From Elephas maximus indicus (taxonomy: Eukaryota; Chordata; Mammalia; Proboscidea; Elephantidae), in NCBI RefSeq assembly GCF_024166365.1, contig NC_064825.1, forward strand, positions 105,166,480 to 105,230,479: a stretch of 64,000 bases of DNA, in the 5' to 3' direction. The position numbers were made by a program, and so were the translations under genes. Below, piece by piece: positions 33,740-46,165 of this stretch (position 1 is the first letter of the stretch; each line of letters begins with the position of its first letter). Under the pieces are notes generated by a model. It was given only the letters and a program-made list of their open reading frames with translations, did not search any database and was not told the origin of the DNA.

Positions 33740-35099
33740 AAGAAATATTGCTTCCTAGCTAAAAGACATTTCCCTGAATCCAATGTAGTTAGGTGTGACC
33801 ATGTGAACAAACTATGGCCAAAAAAAATGTAAACGAAAGTGGTTTATTAAATGGTAATTCTGTGAATGTGGAATTGTGGTGGGAGTTCAGGCAGCCGTCT
33901 TGGACTTTGAGGATGTGTGTTAAGGTTAGCGGAAAAGCAAGACTGAAGGATCCTAAAACCCTAATGTTGTAGAGTTGAAATAGCAGCCCCATACTACTTG
34001 GCTCAGACTTCCTATATGTAAGAGGTAAATAAATTTCCAACTTGTTTAAGTCACTGCTAAAAAAATAAACTAATATCAGAATCTATGTCATCTATTACAT
34101 TTATGAGCTGTTGTGTTCATTAATGCTGTAATATTCCCTGTTGATTTGTTCTCACAAATTTCTTACAGTTCTATAAAAAAATTTCTTACAGTTGTATAAA
34201 AAAAAAAAATGGATCCCCAAATTAGTTCACATTAAATAGCCTTTACCCATTAAACATGTTTTTTAACAGCTCAATGTCTGACTTTTTTTTTTTTTTGACA
34301 CCTTGGCATCTGAAACAAATCTTGTTCATACTGTTTTGTTATGGAGACTTGTTACTAAAACTAACTGGTAAATTATATGATTACCTCTGTATTAGAATTT
34401 GAAACATTCTCACCTGTTCATGATTCTGAGGTTTAGCAAAGTAGGAATTGAAGGATACTTCAATTTGAGGAAAGGTATCTGCTTAAAAAATTACTACAAG
34501 CATCAAGCTTAATGGGAAGCATTGACGTACTTTCTCCCTATTTCAATGAAATAATTTAAACCATCAAAAGAGAATTTCCAGACTCCCACAACTATATCTA
34601 TCAATCTGCCAGCATCCATTCAGTTATATTCTGCCTTCTAACTGTTACTGTAAATGAAGCGTCTGTGACCCTTACCAAAGACATCCAGTCTCTCTTTACT
34701 TTTACATGGTACCTCATCTCCTCACTGCTTACACAAGGACGCTTGTCTATGAATCTCTTCTGACTCTTATTTCATCCATGTTTCCCTCTCTACTGGATCA
34801 GTTACATCATCAAAGAAGCAATCTGTTACCTCTCTCTTTGGAAAAAAAAATATTTTTTTTTACTCTACTTCCTTTATATCTAATACCCCATTTCATTCTC
34901 CCTCCTTTGCAGCAAAACTAAGGGATCTCTATAAAGCCCATCTCCCATTTCTCTTTAAACTCCTTTCAGTCACATGTCGATAATTAAAATTATTTGAAAA
35001 TCCTCTCTTCAAGGTCACCACAGACCTCTGCATTGGTAAATTTAACAACAGTTGTTCATTTCTCATCTTATTAAATCCATTAACATCATTTAAACCAGT
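33740..35099. other. Unit A, OR 3' intergenic part
   Basis: Shared with unit B (42550-43960) and partly with unit 0. The first 400 bp ('ggtgtgaccatgtgaacaaa' to 'ttgtttaagtcactgctaa') look like a retroposed or LTR-like element whose family I cannot name. No gene. Confidence 0.5.
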
Positions 35100-35890
35100 T
35101 GATCTGTTCCCTCTTTCTTTACATAATCTCTTTACATGACCAAGGTTCCCAAATTAATATCGCCAGCCCAGGCGTCTTCCTTGAGGTTGAGATCTATAGG
35201 TCCAACTGCTTCCATGGTATTTCCATCTAAATGACAAGTTGGTTTCTTAAACTGAATAAATCCAAAGCTGTATTTCTGGTTGTTCTGACCCAATCCCCAA
35301 GCAGTCTCCACTCACGTCATCCTCCATCTCTACCAATGGCTCATTTGGTTCATTTGTTTTTCTCCTTGCCCACATCCAATCTATCAGGAAATCCTGTCAG
35401 CTTTAACCTATGTCTCAAATTCAAGAACTTCTTTTCATTTTGAGAGCTGTCACTTAATTCCAAGCCACCATCCTCTTTCACCTCGATTATTGCAAGTTCC
35501 TCTTACTTAGTCTCCCTGCTTTACCTTGTATACAATACTCCAATTCTATCCTTAGCAAGAAAGTTAGAGTTATCCTTTAAACACATAAGTCAGATCATAT
35601 TATGACTCTACTCAACTGCACGGGTGCTCAGGGTAAAAGCTAAAACCTTACAATTGCTAAAGATCAGGCAGAAGTAATCTTGCTACCCTCCCACCTCTCT
35701 GAACTCCTCTCTCATGGCTGACCCCTCACTGATTCTCCGGTCCATGTGACCCTTTTCTGTTCTGCTTGCTGGTCAGGCATACTCTTGCCATAGGGCCTTC
35801 ACATCCATAGGCTATTCCTTCTGTCTGGAATACTTTTCCTTCCCCTGAACTTTCTAAATGACTTACAATCTCATTTTATATTCACAAATT
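35100..35890 (+). repeat. L2 LINE fragment (unit A copy)
   Basis: The segments 'cccacatccaatctatcagg', 'cctcgattattgcaagttcc', 'ttagtctccctgctttacct' and 'ctattccttctgtctggaat' follow the known L2 coding and 3' region. The unit B copy is at 43960-44640. Confidence 0.6.
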
Positions 35891-35899
35891 TGAAGACGT

Positions 35900-36935
35900 G
35901 ATATTTTACGTAAAACTACCCTTGGACCTGGACAAGCAGAACTGTGCTCCTGCTTGCATGCTTTGGAGTGCCTGCTGCAAAATATCCAACGTTCTCCAGT
36001 GCCTGTGACTGGGAAGTCTGTAGTGCCTTCTGGGTATAGCATCCCAACATGGACATGACTCTAAGGACCCCTGACTATTTCTACTTTTCATCTTGCTCTT
36101 CCATACTCTATCCCATCCATGGAGTCAACCAGAATCCTCCAGGAGCTCTTATTCAGCCCCAATCAAGTTATGACTGGTCCTGGGGCTGGGACCCCAGTTC
36201 AAGTTACGTGTTCTGGCATCCAAATGGCTTCAGCAGGCTGGATCTTTATTTATTTCCACAGGATTGCACTACTTTGGGTTACCAGAGTGGTGCTGACAAT
36301 ACTCAGTTCGGGGGACACAAGTTCAGTGCTCTGGGATAAAAATAGTCCCCTGCTGATCCTTGGCCTTGGGCCCTTTGTTTGGGGCCTTATCAAGCTCTCA
36401 TCTGTCTATGCTCTGACTGAGGGTGTTGAGAGTGAAGGAACACATCCTTTACCCTGAGTGTCCATCTTGACAGTACCTAACAAGATCATCCAGTCTTTCC
36501 ACAGATTCCACACCCTATATCAGGCAGCTGTCTGTGGCTTTCTGTCCTTGAATCACAAGGAATGTGGTCCATGTCAGCCAGTTCTTCTGGTCAGGGCAAA
36601 TCTCTAAAATTTTAATAAAAAGAACGCAACCCTTGTTCTTTGTTCCCATAGGTGCTTGATGTGAAGGTGTCTCTGGGCCTTAACGTTTCTGATGAATCAC
36701 TTCAATTTTACATCTTTGTGGGGTATGAATTGCCATAGAAGTAGGTAGAGTAAAATGTTTAAATAGTGAATGGAGTAACAAAGTGTTTGGTTTAGCCCCT
36801 TTCTGAAGTGGCCTGATGGGGCATCTCCAGGTTTTCCTTCAAACTTCAATCACAATGCTACATTTCACCAGAGCAAACTAATCTGTCATTCATTCTTTTC
36901 ATATGACATGAGAAGAGAACAAAATTTTAAACAAA
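35900..36935. other. Unit A, unassigned shared sequence
   Basis: Matched in unit B at about 44700-45700. It has a short GC-richer block (36100-36620) ending in 'aattttaataaaaagaa', which looks like the 3' end of a retroposed sequence. Open frames of 96-112 codons here overlap each other and have no domain. Confidence 0.45.
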
Positions 36936-36939
36936 TGAA

Positions 36940-37139
36940 ACCCATTACTGTCGAGTTGATTCTGACTCATGAGGACCCCATGTGTGTCAGAGTAGAACTA
37001 TGCCTCATAGGGCTTTCAAGTACTAATTTTTTGGAAGTAGATGGCCAGGACATTGTTCTGAGGTGCCTCGAGGTAGACTTTTACATCCATCTTTTCGGTT
37101 AACAGGTGTGTGCATTAACAATTTATACCACCCAGGGAC
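36940..37139 (-). repeat. AfroSINE, long form (unit A copy)
   Basis: 'gttgattctgactcatgagg' tail, 'gaagtagatggccaggacat' block and 'ttataccacccagggac' head end. The unit B copy is at 45716-45915. Confidence 0.88.
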
Positions 37140-38289
37140 GGATATCAGGCTTATAGTTTTAAAGTCATGGAATATCTAGATCAGGTATGTAGATAAAAAA
37201 ATAACATTTGGATTAATCTATATAGTTTTGCATATTTGTATATGAAACATGTTATTTCTTAAGAAGCACTCATTGCTACCCCAGCCCAAGAACAGCACAT
37301 GCTGTCCTCATGTATAGATGCTGTGCCTTATTCCAGAACTGAGGTCTTGCATTTAGTAAGAACATAGGCATTTCTATTCCAGCATACACATTGTTATGTT
37401 CCTCAACATAAAGGGAAGTGAAAACATCTTCACATAGAATCTCAGGAGTAGGTATGAAAGAAGGAGATTAAAAAAAAAAAATTCCCAATTGATTTGGGAC
37501 CTCGGGATGCTGCCAATGCTTAAATACTTCAAACCACGTAAAAGTACCTGGGGTAATCATGCTGACTGAAATTTTTCAAACCCCCAGGGGCAACTGAGAG
37601 GCAGTTCTACAGGTTCATGTTGTCTCAGGGAAACCTTTTTAAATTCCAGTTGGAAATAAAGGAGGAGACCTTTGCTTCTCTGTGTTTTGTTCCATGACAG
37701 CAAATTAGAAACAGCACTTGAGAAGCAATGGGGAACATTCTCTGCCTTGTGTGCCTGTGAGACTTTCTCTCTCTCTTAGATGTAGAAATAAGACTTGGAA
37801 ATGACATTCACATTTTATCCAGCCACTGAAGGGACTTTTCTCCATAAAGAATAGGAGACTGGCAACACTAGAATTTTCAAAAAAAACATGATATATGGTG
37901 AGATTTATAATTCACATTTTTGCATTTTCAGAATTATGCAATCATTAATATAAATTAGCATCAATTAATTTACAGACAACTCGATTTTCTTTGTATAAAG
38001 AAGCTGCCTGAAGTAGGAGTGGACTCATGTGGGTTTCACAGGTACTAAGGGATTACAAAGGTTATTTAAAAGTGCTATGTGTTAAAAAAAAAAAAAAAAT
38101 GGCATGTCTACACTGTGACCAAATAAAATAATTTCCATTTTTAAAGTAATAAAAGAAAGAGTCAAAGAGTTTATCAGTAAAAGCACTTGTCAGCCCTGTT
38201 CATGGTAAAAGGGGAATTAAGTGTAAGTAAAAATGTTGACAATTCTCTGTGTCAGTGGTCTGGGGGCTTGATATCCTGTTGAATGTATT

Positions 38290-38460
38290 TAGGTGTATTG
38301 TGCTATCTGATTCTATCAACAGGCATTCTTATTAGCTCACTTTTCAGAGGTGGAAACCAAGAATTTGAAGTAACTTGTTCCATGAGGCATAACTAAATAG
38401 AAGAACTTGGATATGAACCCAAGCCTGTATGAGTCTGGAGTTGATGTTCTTACTTATTTC
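38290..38460 (-). repeat. MIR SINE (unit B copy)
   Basis: Paralogous with 29400-29565: 'tttgaagtaacttgttccat' and 'gaacttggatatgaacccaa'. Confidence 0.65.
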
Positions 38461-40961
38461 ACTTCATTGTCTCTCTTACTTTTGTCCTAGGCTAAACTGA
38501 CCACTGTTGAATCCTGTATCTGTTGTAGAGTGATAACTTTCACTAAAGCCTCCTGCAACAGAGTTTTTTATTGTGACATATCAGAAAACAAAAAAGGATA
38601 TTGGCTCCAAGCGCTCAGGCTACAAATAAACCAAAATCCAAAGAAGGATAATCAATAAGTGCTTTTTATACAATTTTGACAGGTGCTGATTCATCATGAG
38701 TAAAAGGGGTTCTAGGGGTTCTTCACAGCCATTTGTATAATTGCCTACAAGAAAATTACTTAGAGACTATCTTTGGTTTAAGGAAATACAAAGAACTAAG
38801 ATCGTGATTGGGTGACCTTTTCTTGTTCATCTTTTCTAACAGTTTGGTCTATTGGCTCAGGGGCCCAGGGTCTGTCATATGATAACTGTTTCAGTGATGT
38901 GGGCTATGTGTGATATTGGGTAGATCTCTAACTCGCTTCCTGGGGTAAATTGTCACTTAGTTTTGGTAGGCACTTCCACAGTCCATTGAACAAGTTAGAG
39001 CACTCAGTCCTCCCTCTTTGATACAGTTTCTTAGTGTCTGAAGCCCTGTGAATCCTGAGAAACAAATTGGCCTGTTGTGGTTATGGCCTTCTGTGGTTAG
39101 GTTAACCCTTTATTCTACTGATAATCTTTATATTTTAATATATGGTTGTTGACAGATCCAATGATCTTTTTGGGTTTGTTTTGTGTTTTTTTGTTTCTGG
39201 GTAACAACTTACAGCTAGATACGGAGTTAACAGTGGCACAATTTAGGATTGCCTAGGTCCCTGGGAACATAAGGAAAATGGTTGTTTAAAAGCAAGCAAA
39301 CAGATGACATTAAACTGTAAAATTGTATATTCATTAGTTTTATTTGTCAATTCTAAGTGGCATTCAACAAAATCAGTTTGCTGATATAAGCCCCACAAGT
39401 ACTTTATTCATCTCTTTTGCAAACATATAATTATGTAAATGATTTGAGTGATAAATTTCTATTATAGGTACAAACAAGGACATGCTCATTCTTCAATGCT
39501 TGTCTACCCATGGAAAATGAAGTAAGAAGTTGAAATAATTATCTGGTTGAATCGTGGAAATGCTTTCTATGGGGAAAGCAGCTGGTTTATTGAGTGAGAT
39601 AATAATAACAACAGTTTGCAACAGTTCTTTGGGATAACCAACGCTTTCACATTTTCAAAATTGGCCCTCATCATAGTCTTGTCAGATGCTTTGGTAAGCA
39701 ATGTATTTACTGTTTTACAATAACATTATATAATTTTGAAATGAATATACCTTGAGGAGTTGCACTTGATCATGTTAGGTCACTTTGTTTAAACAATTGG
39801 TTAAGAATTAATAAAGTCTTAAGACTGGATTATGTTGAATATGTTGTTTCTATTCTTCACTTCCATGGTTGTTGCCCTTTCTATATGTATTTGATATTTA
39901 TTTATATGATAGGGCCATTACCTTCTGATTATAAATCATGTGGAGTTTCTTTTCCCGGAGGTGTCTAATTTAAACACGAACAAATGAATCAGAAGGTTTT
40001 AACCTTGAGAGGTATGTGGAGACTGTAGAAAGGCCATCCTTGCTCTGAAGTTCTCCCAGAAAAGAAACGTTCTCACCGCTTGTTATTGATCCAGTGGAAT
40101 GGACTTTGACTTTGGAGCCAGAAAATCCCAGATATACCTTTTGTTAATTTTTTAACTTAACCTCCCAAATTAGGGTTATTAGGGGTAATAAAATCTAATA
40201 TGGACTGTATTCTAGAAACTAGGCACTGAGCAATTGCTTTCCTTGAGTTATTTCACTTAGTCAACAACACAACATTTTAAAGTAGGTATTATTATTTTTG
40301 TCAGTTTCAGTTTTCATTTTAAAATGATGAATTAAAAAAAACAACACTTAATATATACTCATTTTCTTTAAGCATACAGTTAGGCACTTTTTCCCTTGGT
40401 CTTTATTTTTTATACGGAATGAAGTACTCCATCTTAAAGTCCCAGTTCCGCTCAAACTTTTAAAGAAACATTTGGGAGAGTGGGCATGGCTTCCAAATGT
40501 CTCTTAAAATACATGTTATCTGTTCTTTTATTTGTAGATAAGGCAGTCTCCTGGGGAGAGATGCATTTCCCATGCAAGTCATCATGGTTCCCATGCCATG
40601 TCAATGGAAGGCATAACTAATACATTATAGTCCTCCTTTCCTCAGATCTTGGATGTGCTTCAGAATCCTCCTCAACATTTCACTCTTGGTAGCCACTCCT
40701 AACAAGTCAAACCTGGCACCCACTTTAAAAACTATTTGTCATCCCTACCACGTATGAATGTTTCCATTCCCACATATTAAAACTCTGACTGTTTTAAAGG
40801 GTTTAACCTCAGCTCTGGCTCATAGCTCAAGAAATTTCTTTTTTTGTATTTTGAACAAAAACAAAGGACTTAAAATAATTTTGCTTATAGATTCACCGAT
40901 ACATTGATGACTATGCCAATATCATAAACTCGTTTGAGACAAACATCTTTCTCATAATTTT

Positions 40962-40963
40962 GG
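40962..40963 (+). promoter_or_regulatory. Site of lost splice acceptor, unit B OR
   Basis: Where units A and C read 'aatttcagattc', unit B reads 'aattttggattc', so the AG is GG. If the upstream intron used this acceptor, the intact gene must use another AG, such as 'gtggtag' at about 40985. Confidence 0.4.
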
Positions 40964-41008
40964 ATTCTACATGGTCACTGTGGTAGCTTCCACTTTTTCC
41001 TCCAAAAT

Positions 41009-41944
41009 ATGCAAAATGAAAGCTTTGTAACTGAATTCATCCTCTTGGGTCTTTCATGGAACCCAAGTGTTCAAAAAATAGAATTTGTTGTATTTTTTTT
41101 TTGCTACATGGCAACTGTTGGGGCCAATTTGCTAGTTGTGGTGACCATTGTCAGCAGCCCGAAACTCCTGGGATCCCCCGTGTACTTCTTTCTGGCTTTT
41201 CTGTCCTTCCTAGATGCCTGCTATTCCTCTGCATTTGCACCAAAGATGATTGTGGACTCCCTCTATGAGAAGAAAACCATCTCCTTCAAGGGCTGTATGA
41301 CCCAGCTCTTTGCTGATCACTTCTTTGCTGGAGTAGAGGTGATTATCCTCACCGCCATGGCCTATGACCGCTATGTGGCCATTTGCAAGCCATTGCACTA
41401 CCCCTCTATTATGAACTGGAGGCTCTGTGGTATCCTGACGGGGGTAGCCTGGACAGGCGGCTTCTTACGTTCGGTGATACAAATTGTCTTTATTTTCCAG
41501 CTGCCCTTCTGTGGCCCCAATGTTATCGATCACTTCCTATGTGATTTGAACCCATTATTGAAGCTTGCCTGCACTGACACTCACATCCTTAGCCTTTTGG
41601 TTGTTGGCAGTAGTGGGTTTATCTGCATCATAATCTTCTCCTTGTTGCTCATCTCCTATTGTGTCATCTGGCTCTCTCTAAGAACTCATAGCTCTGAAGG
41701 ATGGCTGAAAGCTCTCTCCACCTGTGGATCTCACATTACTGTCATGGTTTTATTCTTTGTCCCATGCATAATTGTGTATGCCCGACCTCCATCTGCTTTC
41801 TCCTTCGATAAGATGGTGGCCATAGTTTACACCTTCGTAACTCCCTTGCTCAATCCTTTGATTTATACTTTCAGGAATAAGGAAGTGAAAAATGCCATGA
41901 GGAAATTGTGGACCAGATTGGTGGTGGTTTCTGATGAAAAATAA
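41009..41944 (+). CDS. Olfactory receptor, family 4 (OR4C-type), intact
   Basis: A G-protein-coupled odorant receptor expected in olfactory neuron cilia, coupling to G-olf. The single coding exon gives 311 residues, a usual OR length. Visible marks: N-glycosylation site at N3, TM1 asparagine at 40 (in 'GANLLVVV', with Ala where most ORs have Gly), 'SPVYFFLAFLSFLDACYSS' at the TM2 region, Cys96, '[15 protein letters not shown]' at 117-131, '[13 protein letters not shown]' in extracellular loop 2, 'SYCVI' in TM5, 'KALSTCGSH' at 234-242 and 'PLLNPLIY' at 279-286. Closest remembered relatives are OR4C46 and OR4C13. The start matches both paralogues. AATAAA (41940-41945) overlaps the stop codon. 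Ligand unknown. Confidence 0.95.
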   Translation: MQNESFVTEFILLGLSWNPSVQKIEFVVFFFCYMATVGANLLVVVTIVSSPKLLGSPVYFFLAFLSFLDACYSSAFAPKMIVDSLYEKKTISFKGCMTQLFADHFFAGVEVIILTAMAYDRYVAICKPLHYPSIMNWRLCGILTGVAWTGGFLRSVIQIVFIFQLPFCGPNVIDHFLCDLNPLLKLACTDTHILSLLVVGSSGFICIIIFSLLLISYCVIWLSLRTHSSEGWLKALSTCGSHITVMVLFFVPCIIVYARPPSAFSFDKMVAIVYTFVTPLLNPLIYTFRNKEVKNAMRKLWTRLVVVSDEK

Positions 41945-42369
41945 AACATTAACTTAAAAAAATTAAATTTCAAGAGGAAAGAAATCAAAATGGGCTTGAC
42001 CAAATACTTTATAGGGGCTGGAACCTGTATTGCTGAATGTAATGTAATGCAACAGAAAAATACTAATGCGTAGGTCAGGAAATGCTATTTCCACCCTCAG
42101 GTCACTCATATCTTGGAGTTGGCAGCTCAGTATCATCTTAGGGAATCTGAGGAGAGTTGAATTTTATGTTTGTTTAGAATAAAATAATGAAAAGAATTCA
42201 CTAAAAGACAGGAATCAGATTATTAAGCTTCTTGCCATTCAAACCATACTTTGAAAAACCTTTATGGAAAGAAGGAAAAAAATATCTTAGATATCAGGAA
42301 TAGGAACTTCCTGAAGCTATTTTAACTGAAAAAAAAAAAAAAAGTTTACTTTTAGAGTGCTGATCCTAG
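41945..42369. other. 3' flank of the intact OR
   Basis: Homologous to 33111-33530, with an A-run at about 42329-42342. No gene. Confidence 0.5.
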
Positions 42370-42545
42370 TTGAGCAGCCCTGGTGGCACTGTAAGTAAGC
42401 CCTCGGCTGCTGATGTAAGGAGTATTTGTTTGAAACCATCTCCTGCTCTACAGCAGAAAGATGTGGCAGTTTGCTTTCCTTATAAAGATCACAAATCTGG
42501 AAACTTTCCGAGTCAGAATTCAAGGGATGGCAGTGTTTGTTTGTT
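42370..42545 (+). repeat. AfroSINE (unit B copy of 33533)
   Basis: 'gagcagccctggtggcactg' head and 'agaaagatgtggcagtttgc' block, in the same position relative to the OR as in unit A. Confidence 0.85.
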
Positions 42546-42549
42546 TGTT

Positions 42550-43959
42550 TGTTTAAGGCATATTTCTTCCTAGCTAAAAGACATTTCCCAGCACCCAATG
42601 TAGTTAGGTGTGGCCACGTGACGAATTATGGCCAATAAAATATAAATGAAGGTGTTATATTAAATAATTCTGTGATTGTGGAATCATTGTGGGAATTCAG
42701 GCAGCCATTTTGGACCATGAGGATGTATGTTAAGATTAGTGGAAAAGCAAGACTGAAGGATTCCATATCCCTATCATAGAGTTGTAATACCAGCCCCATA
42801 CTACTTGGCTCAAACTTCATTTATGTAACAGAGAACTAAATTTCCAACTTGTTTAAGTCACTGCTAAAAAATAAAGTAATATCAGAATCTATATCATCTA
42901 TTACATTTATGAACTGTTCTGTTCATTAATGCTGATATTCCTTGTTAATTAGTTCTCACAAATTTCGTATCATTCTATGGGATCCCCAGATTAGTTCACG
43001 TTAAATAGACTTTACTCATTAAGCATATTTAACAGCTCAATGTCTGACTTTTTTTTTTTTTTTTTTAGCATCCTGACATCTGAAACAAATCTTGGTCTTA
43101 CTCTTTTGTTATCAGGACTTCTTGTTACTAATACCAGCTGATAAATTATATGATCACCTCTGTATTAGAATTGGAAAAATTCACAACTCTTCATGATACT
43201 AAGGTTTAGCAAAGAAAAGAATAGAAGGATACTTTAATTTGAAGAAAGGTATCTGCCTAAAAAACTACCACAAGTGTCAAACTTAATGGGAAACGTTGAT
43301 GTACTTCCTTCATATTTAATTTAGTTAATTTAAACCATCAAAAGAGAACTTCCAGACTCCTACAACTATATCTATCATTCTACCAGCCTCCATTCACTTA
43401 TATGCTGCCTTCTTAACTGCTATTTTAAACAAAGTGTCTGTGACCCTTACCAAAGGCAACCATTCTCTTTATTTTTGCATGGGATGTCATCTTCTCACTG
43501 CTTACACAAGGACATTTACTTGTCTAAGAATCTCTTCTGTCTTTTATTTCATCTATATTTCCCTCTCTCTTGGAATAGTTACATTAACAAAGAAGCAATT
43601 CATTATCTCTCTCATCCTTAAAGAAACCTTTTTTTTTTTTTACTCCACTTCCTTTTTATGTAATACCTCATTTCATTCTCCCTCTTTTGCAGCAGAACTC
43701 AAGGGATCACTGTGATGCCTGTCTCCCATTTCTCTTCTTCCATTCTCTTTAAACTCCTGTCAGTCACACTTTAATACCTAATACTATCTGCAAATCCTAT
43801 TCTCCAGGACAACTCAGACCTCTGCAACATAAAATTTAACAGCAATTGCCAGTTTCTCATCTTATTAAATCTATTAGCACCATTTAACCCAGTTGATGTA
43901 GTCCTCTGCCTTCACATACTCTTTACATGACCAAGGTTCCCAAATTAATATCTAAGTCC
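42550..43959. other. Unit B, OR 3' intergenic part
   Basis: Homologous to 33740-35099, including the unnamed 'ggtgtggccacgtgacgaat' element. No gene. Confidence 0.5.
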
Positions 43960-44640
43960 CAGAATCTTCCTTGAGCTTGAAATCTGGACATCCACCTGCT
44001 TTCATGGTATCTCCATCTAAATGGCAAATAGATATCTCAAACTGAACAAACCCAAAGCTGTATTCCTGGTTCTGCTCCCATCCCCAGATCGATTCCACAC
44101 ATGTCATCCTTCATCTTGACTGTTGGCGCATTTGATCTATTTGTATTTTCTCATTCCCCACATCCACTCTATCCAGAAATCCTGTTGGCTTTAACTTTGA
44201 CATGTATCCCAAATTCAAGAGCTTCTTATCATTTTTGGAGCTGTCACCTAATTCCAAGCCGTCATTGTAATCACCTGGATTATTGCAATTACCTCCTACA
44301 TAGTCTCCCTGCTTTTATCTTTGAACCCCCTACCCCAATACTCTACCCTCAGCACAGAGAAATGATTTAAAACCATAAATAAGATCATATCATGACTGCA
44401 AATTGCACTCCATGTCATTCAGGGTAAGTTAAAACATTACAGTTGCTGAAGATCAGGCAGCAGTAATCTTGCTGCTCTCCTACCTGTCTGAACTCCTCTC
44501 TCATAGACAAACCCTGACTGATCTTCCAGTCCATGTGGCCCCTTTCTGTTCCTCTTAGTGACGAGTTATGTTCTTTCCATAGGGACTGTGCTATTCCCTC
44601 TGTCTGGAACAATTATCTTTCCCCTGACTTTATAAATTGC
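43960..44640 (+). repeat. L2 LINE fragment (unit B copy)
   Basis: 'cccacatccactctatccag', 'tggattattgcaattacctc' and 'gctattccctctgtctggaa' match L2 and the unit A copy at 35100-35890. Confidence 0.6.
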
Positions 44641-44699
44641 ATCAATTGTCACTTTATGTTCATAGATATAGAGAACTGATATTTTAGACAGCAGTATGG

Positions 44700-45700
44700 T
44701 ATCAAAATGACAGCAATGTGTTACCCTTAGACCTGGGCCAGCAGAACGCTATCCTTGCTTCCACACTTTGGAGTGTCTTCTGAAAATTTTCTAAGCTCTC
44801 CAATGCCCAGTATTGGGAAGCTAGAGGTGCTTTCCAGATGAGTCTCCCCAACCTGGACTTGACTGCATGGGCCCTTTCCTATTTCTCCTTTTCAAGTTGC
44901 TCTTCCATACTCTAGCCCATCCATGGGGTCAACCAGCAGCCTCCATAAGCTCTTACTCAGCCCCAGTGATGTTATGCCAAGACCTGTGGCTGGGACCCTA
45001 GCTCCAGTTGGGTCATCTGGCAAGCAAATGGTTTTTGCAGGCTGAGTATTTATTTTTTTCACAGGATTTCACCACATTGGGTTACCAGAGTGGTGCTGAC
45101 ATGCTAAGTTTGGGTGACATAGCACATGTTCAGGGCTCTGGGATAAAAATGGTCCCCTGCTACTCCTTGGCCTTGTGCTGTGTGTGTGGGCCCTTATCAG
45201 CTCTCACCTGTCCATGCTCTGACTGAGGGTGTTGAGAGTGAGGAAGACATTCTTTACCTTGAGTGCCCCTCTTCCTGCTACCTAGCGAGATCACCCAGAC
45301 CTTCCATAGGCTCCATGCCGTGACTCAGGCAGTTCCCTGGGGATTTCTGTCTGTATCACTGCATTTGTGGTCCATATTGGCCAGTTCTTCTGGTTGAGGC
45401 AGACATCTAAAATTTTAATAAAAAGAAAACAACACACATTCGTTAATCCCATAGGCAACTGATGCGAAGGTGCTTCTAGGCCTTGACTTTTCTCATGAAT
45501 CACTTCAATTTTCCATCTTTTGTGGGGTACAAAAAGCCATATAAATAGGTAAAGTAAAATGTTTAAAGATTACATGGAGCAATAAGCTGTTTTGACCCCT
45601 TTCTGAAGTGGCCTTATGGGTCAAATCCAGGCTTCCCATCAAACTTCTATGGATCTACCATTCATTCTTTTCCAATTACAGGAAAAGAGAAAAAAATTCT
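44700..45700. other. Unit B, unassigned shared sequence
   Basis: Homologous to 35900-36935 of unit A. No gene supported. Confidence 0.45.
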
Positions 45701-45715
45701 TAGAAAACAAAAACA

Positions 45716-45915
45716 AAAACAGTTGCTATCAAGTCTAATCTGCCTCACGGGGAACCCGTATGTGTCAGAGAAGAACTGTACATCATAGGGTTTTCAAGAA
45801 CTGATTTTGTGGAAGTAGATGGCCAGGCTTTTCTTCTGAGGTGCCTAGATGTGGATTGAATTTTAAAGTTTTGGGTTAGTAGCTAAGTGTGTTAACCATT
45901 TGTTCCACTCAGAGT
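45716..45915 (-). repeat. AfroSINE, long form (unit B copy of 36940)
   Basis: 'gtgtcagagaagaactgtac', 'gaagtagatggccaggcttt' and a decayed head. Shared with unit A, so it predates the duplication. Confidence 0.8.
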
Positions 45916-46010
45916 CAGAAACCAGGCTCTTGGTTTCAAAGTCATGGAAAATAGGGATCAGTTATTGAGAAAAAGAGATAATATTTGTATTAATCTATAA
46001 CCCTGGTGGC

Positions 46011-46165
46011 ATGGTGGTTAAGTGCTATGGCTGCTAACCAAAGGGTTGGCAGTTCGAATCTGCCAGGCACTCCTTGGAAACTCTATGGGGCAGTTCTACC
46101 CTGTCGTCTAGGGTCGCTATGAGTCGGAATTGACTCAATGGCACTGGGTTTGGTTTGGTTGGTTT
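46011..46165 (+). repeat. AfroSINE, young, unit B only
   Basis: Close to the active-looking form: 'ccctggtggcatggtggtta', 'ggcagttcgaatctgccagg', 'ctatgagtcggaattgactc', tail 'ggtttggtttggttgg'. Unit A lacks it at the matching site near 37165 (reading 'attaatctatatagttttgc'), so it arrived after the A/B split. Confidence 0.93.

Larger units (their letters stand above)
28411..37300 (+). repeat. Tandem array, unit A
   Basis: About 8.9 kb, homologous over nearly its whole length to unit B (37301-46250). It begins with a 'tgtgccttattccagaactc' block and ends at 'catgctgtcctcatgtatag'. It carries an OR4C pseudogene at 32179-33110, AfroSINEs at 33533 and 36940, an L2 piece and a MIR. Identity with unit B is high along both coding and non-coding parts, about 90% by eye. 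Confidence 0.9.
37301..41008. other. Unit B, 5' flank of the OR gene
   Basis: Homologous to 28411-32178. It contains the MIR copy at 38290-38460 and no open frame of note. The OR promoter is probably within this span. Confidence 0.5.

Noticed and set aside
36049-36457. Two overlapping 96- and 112-codon frames in unit A
   Set aside because: Unit B does not keep the same frames at 44870-45250, and no domain is seen.
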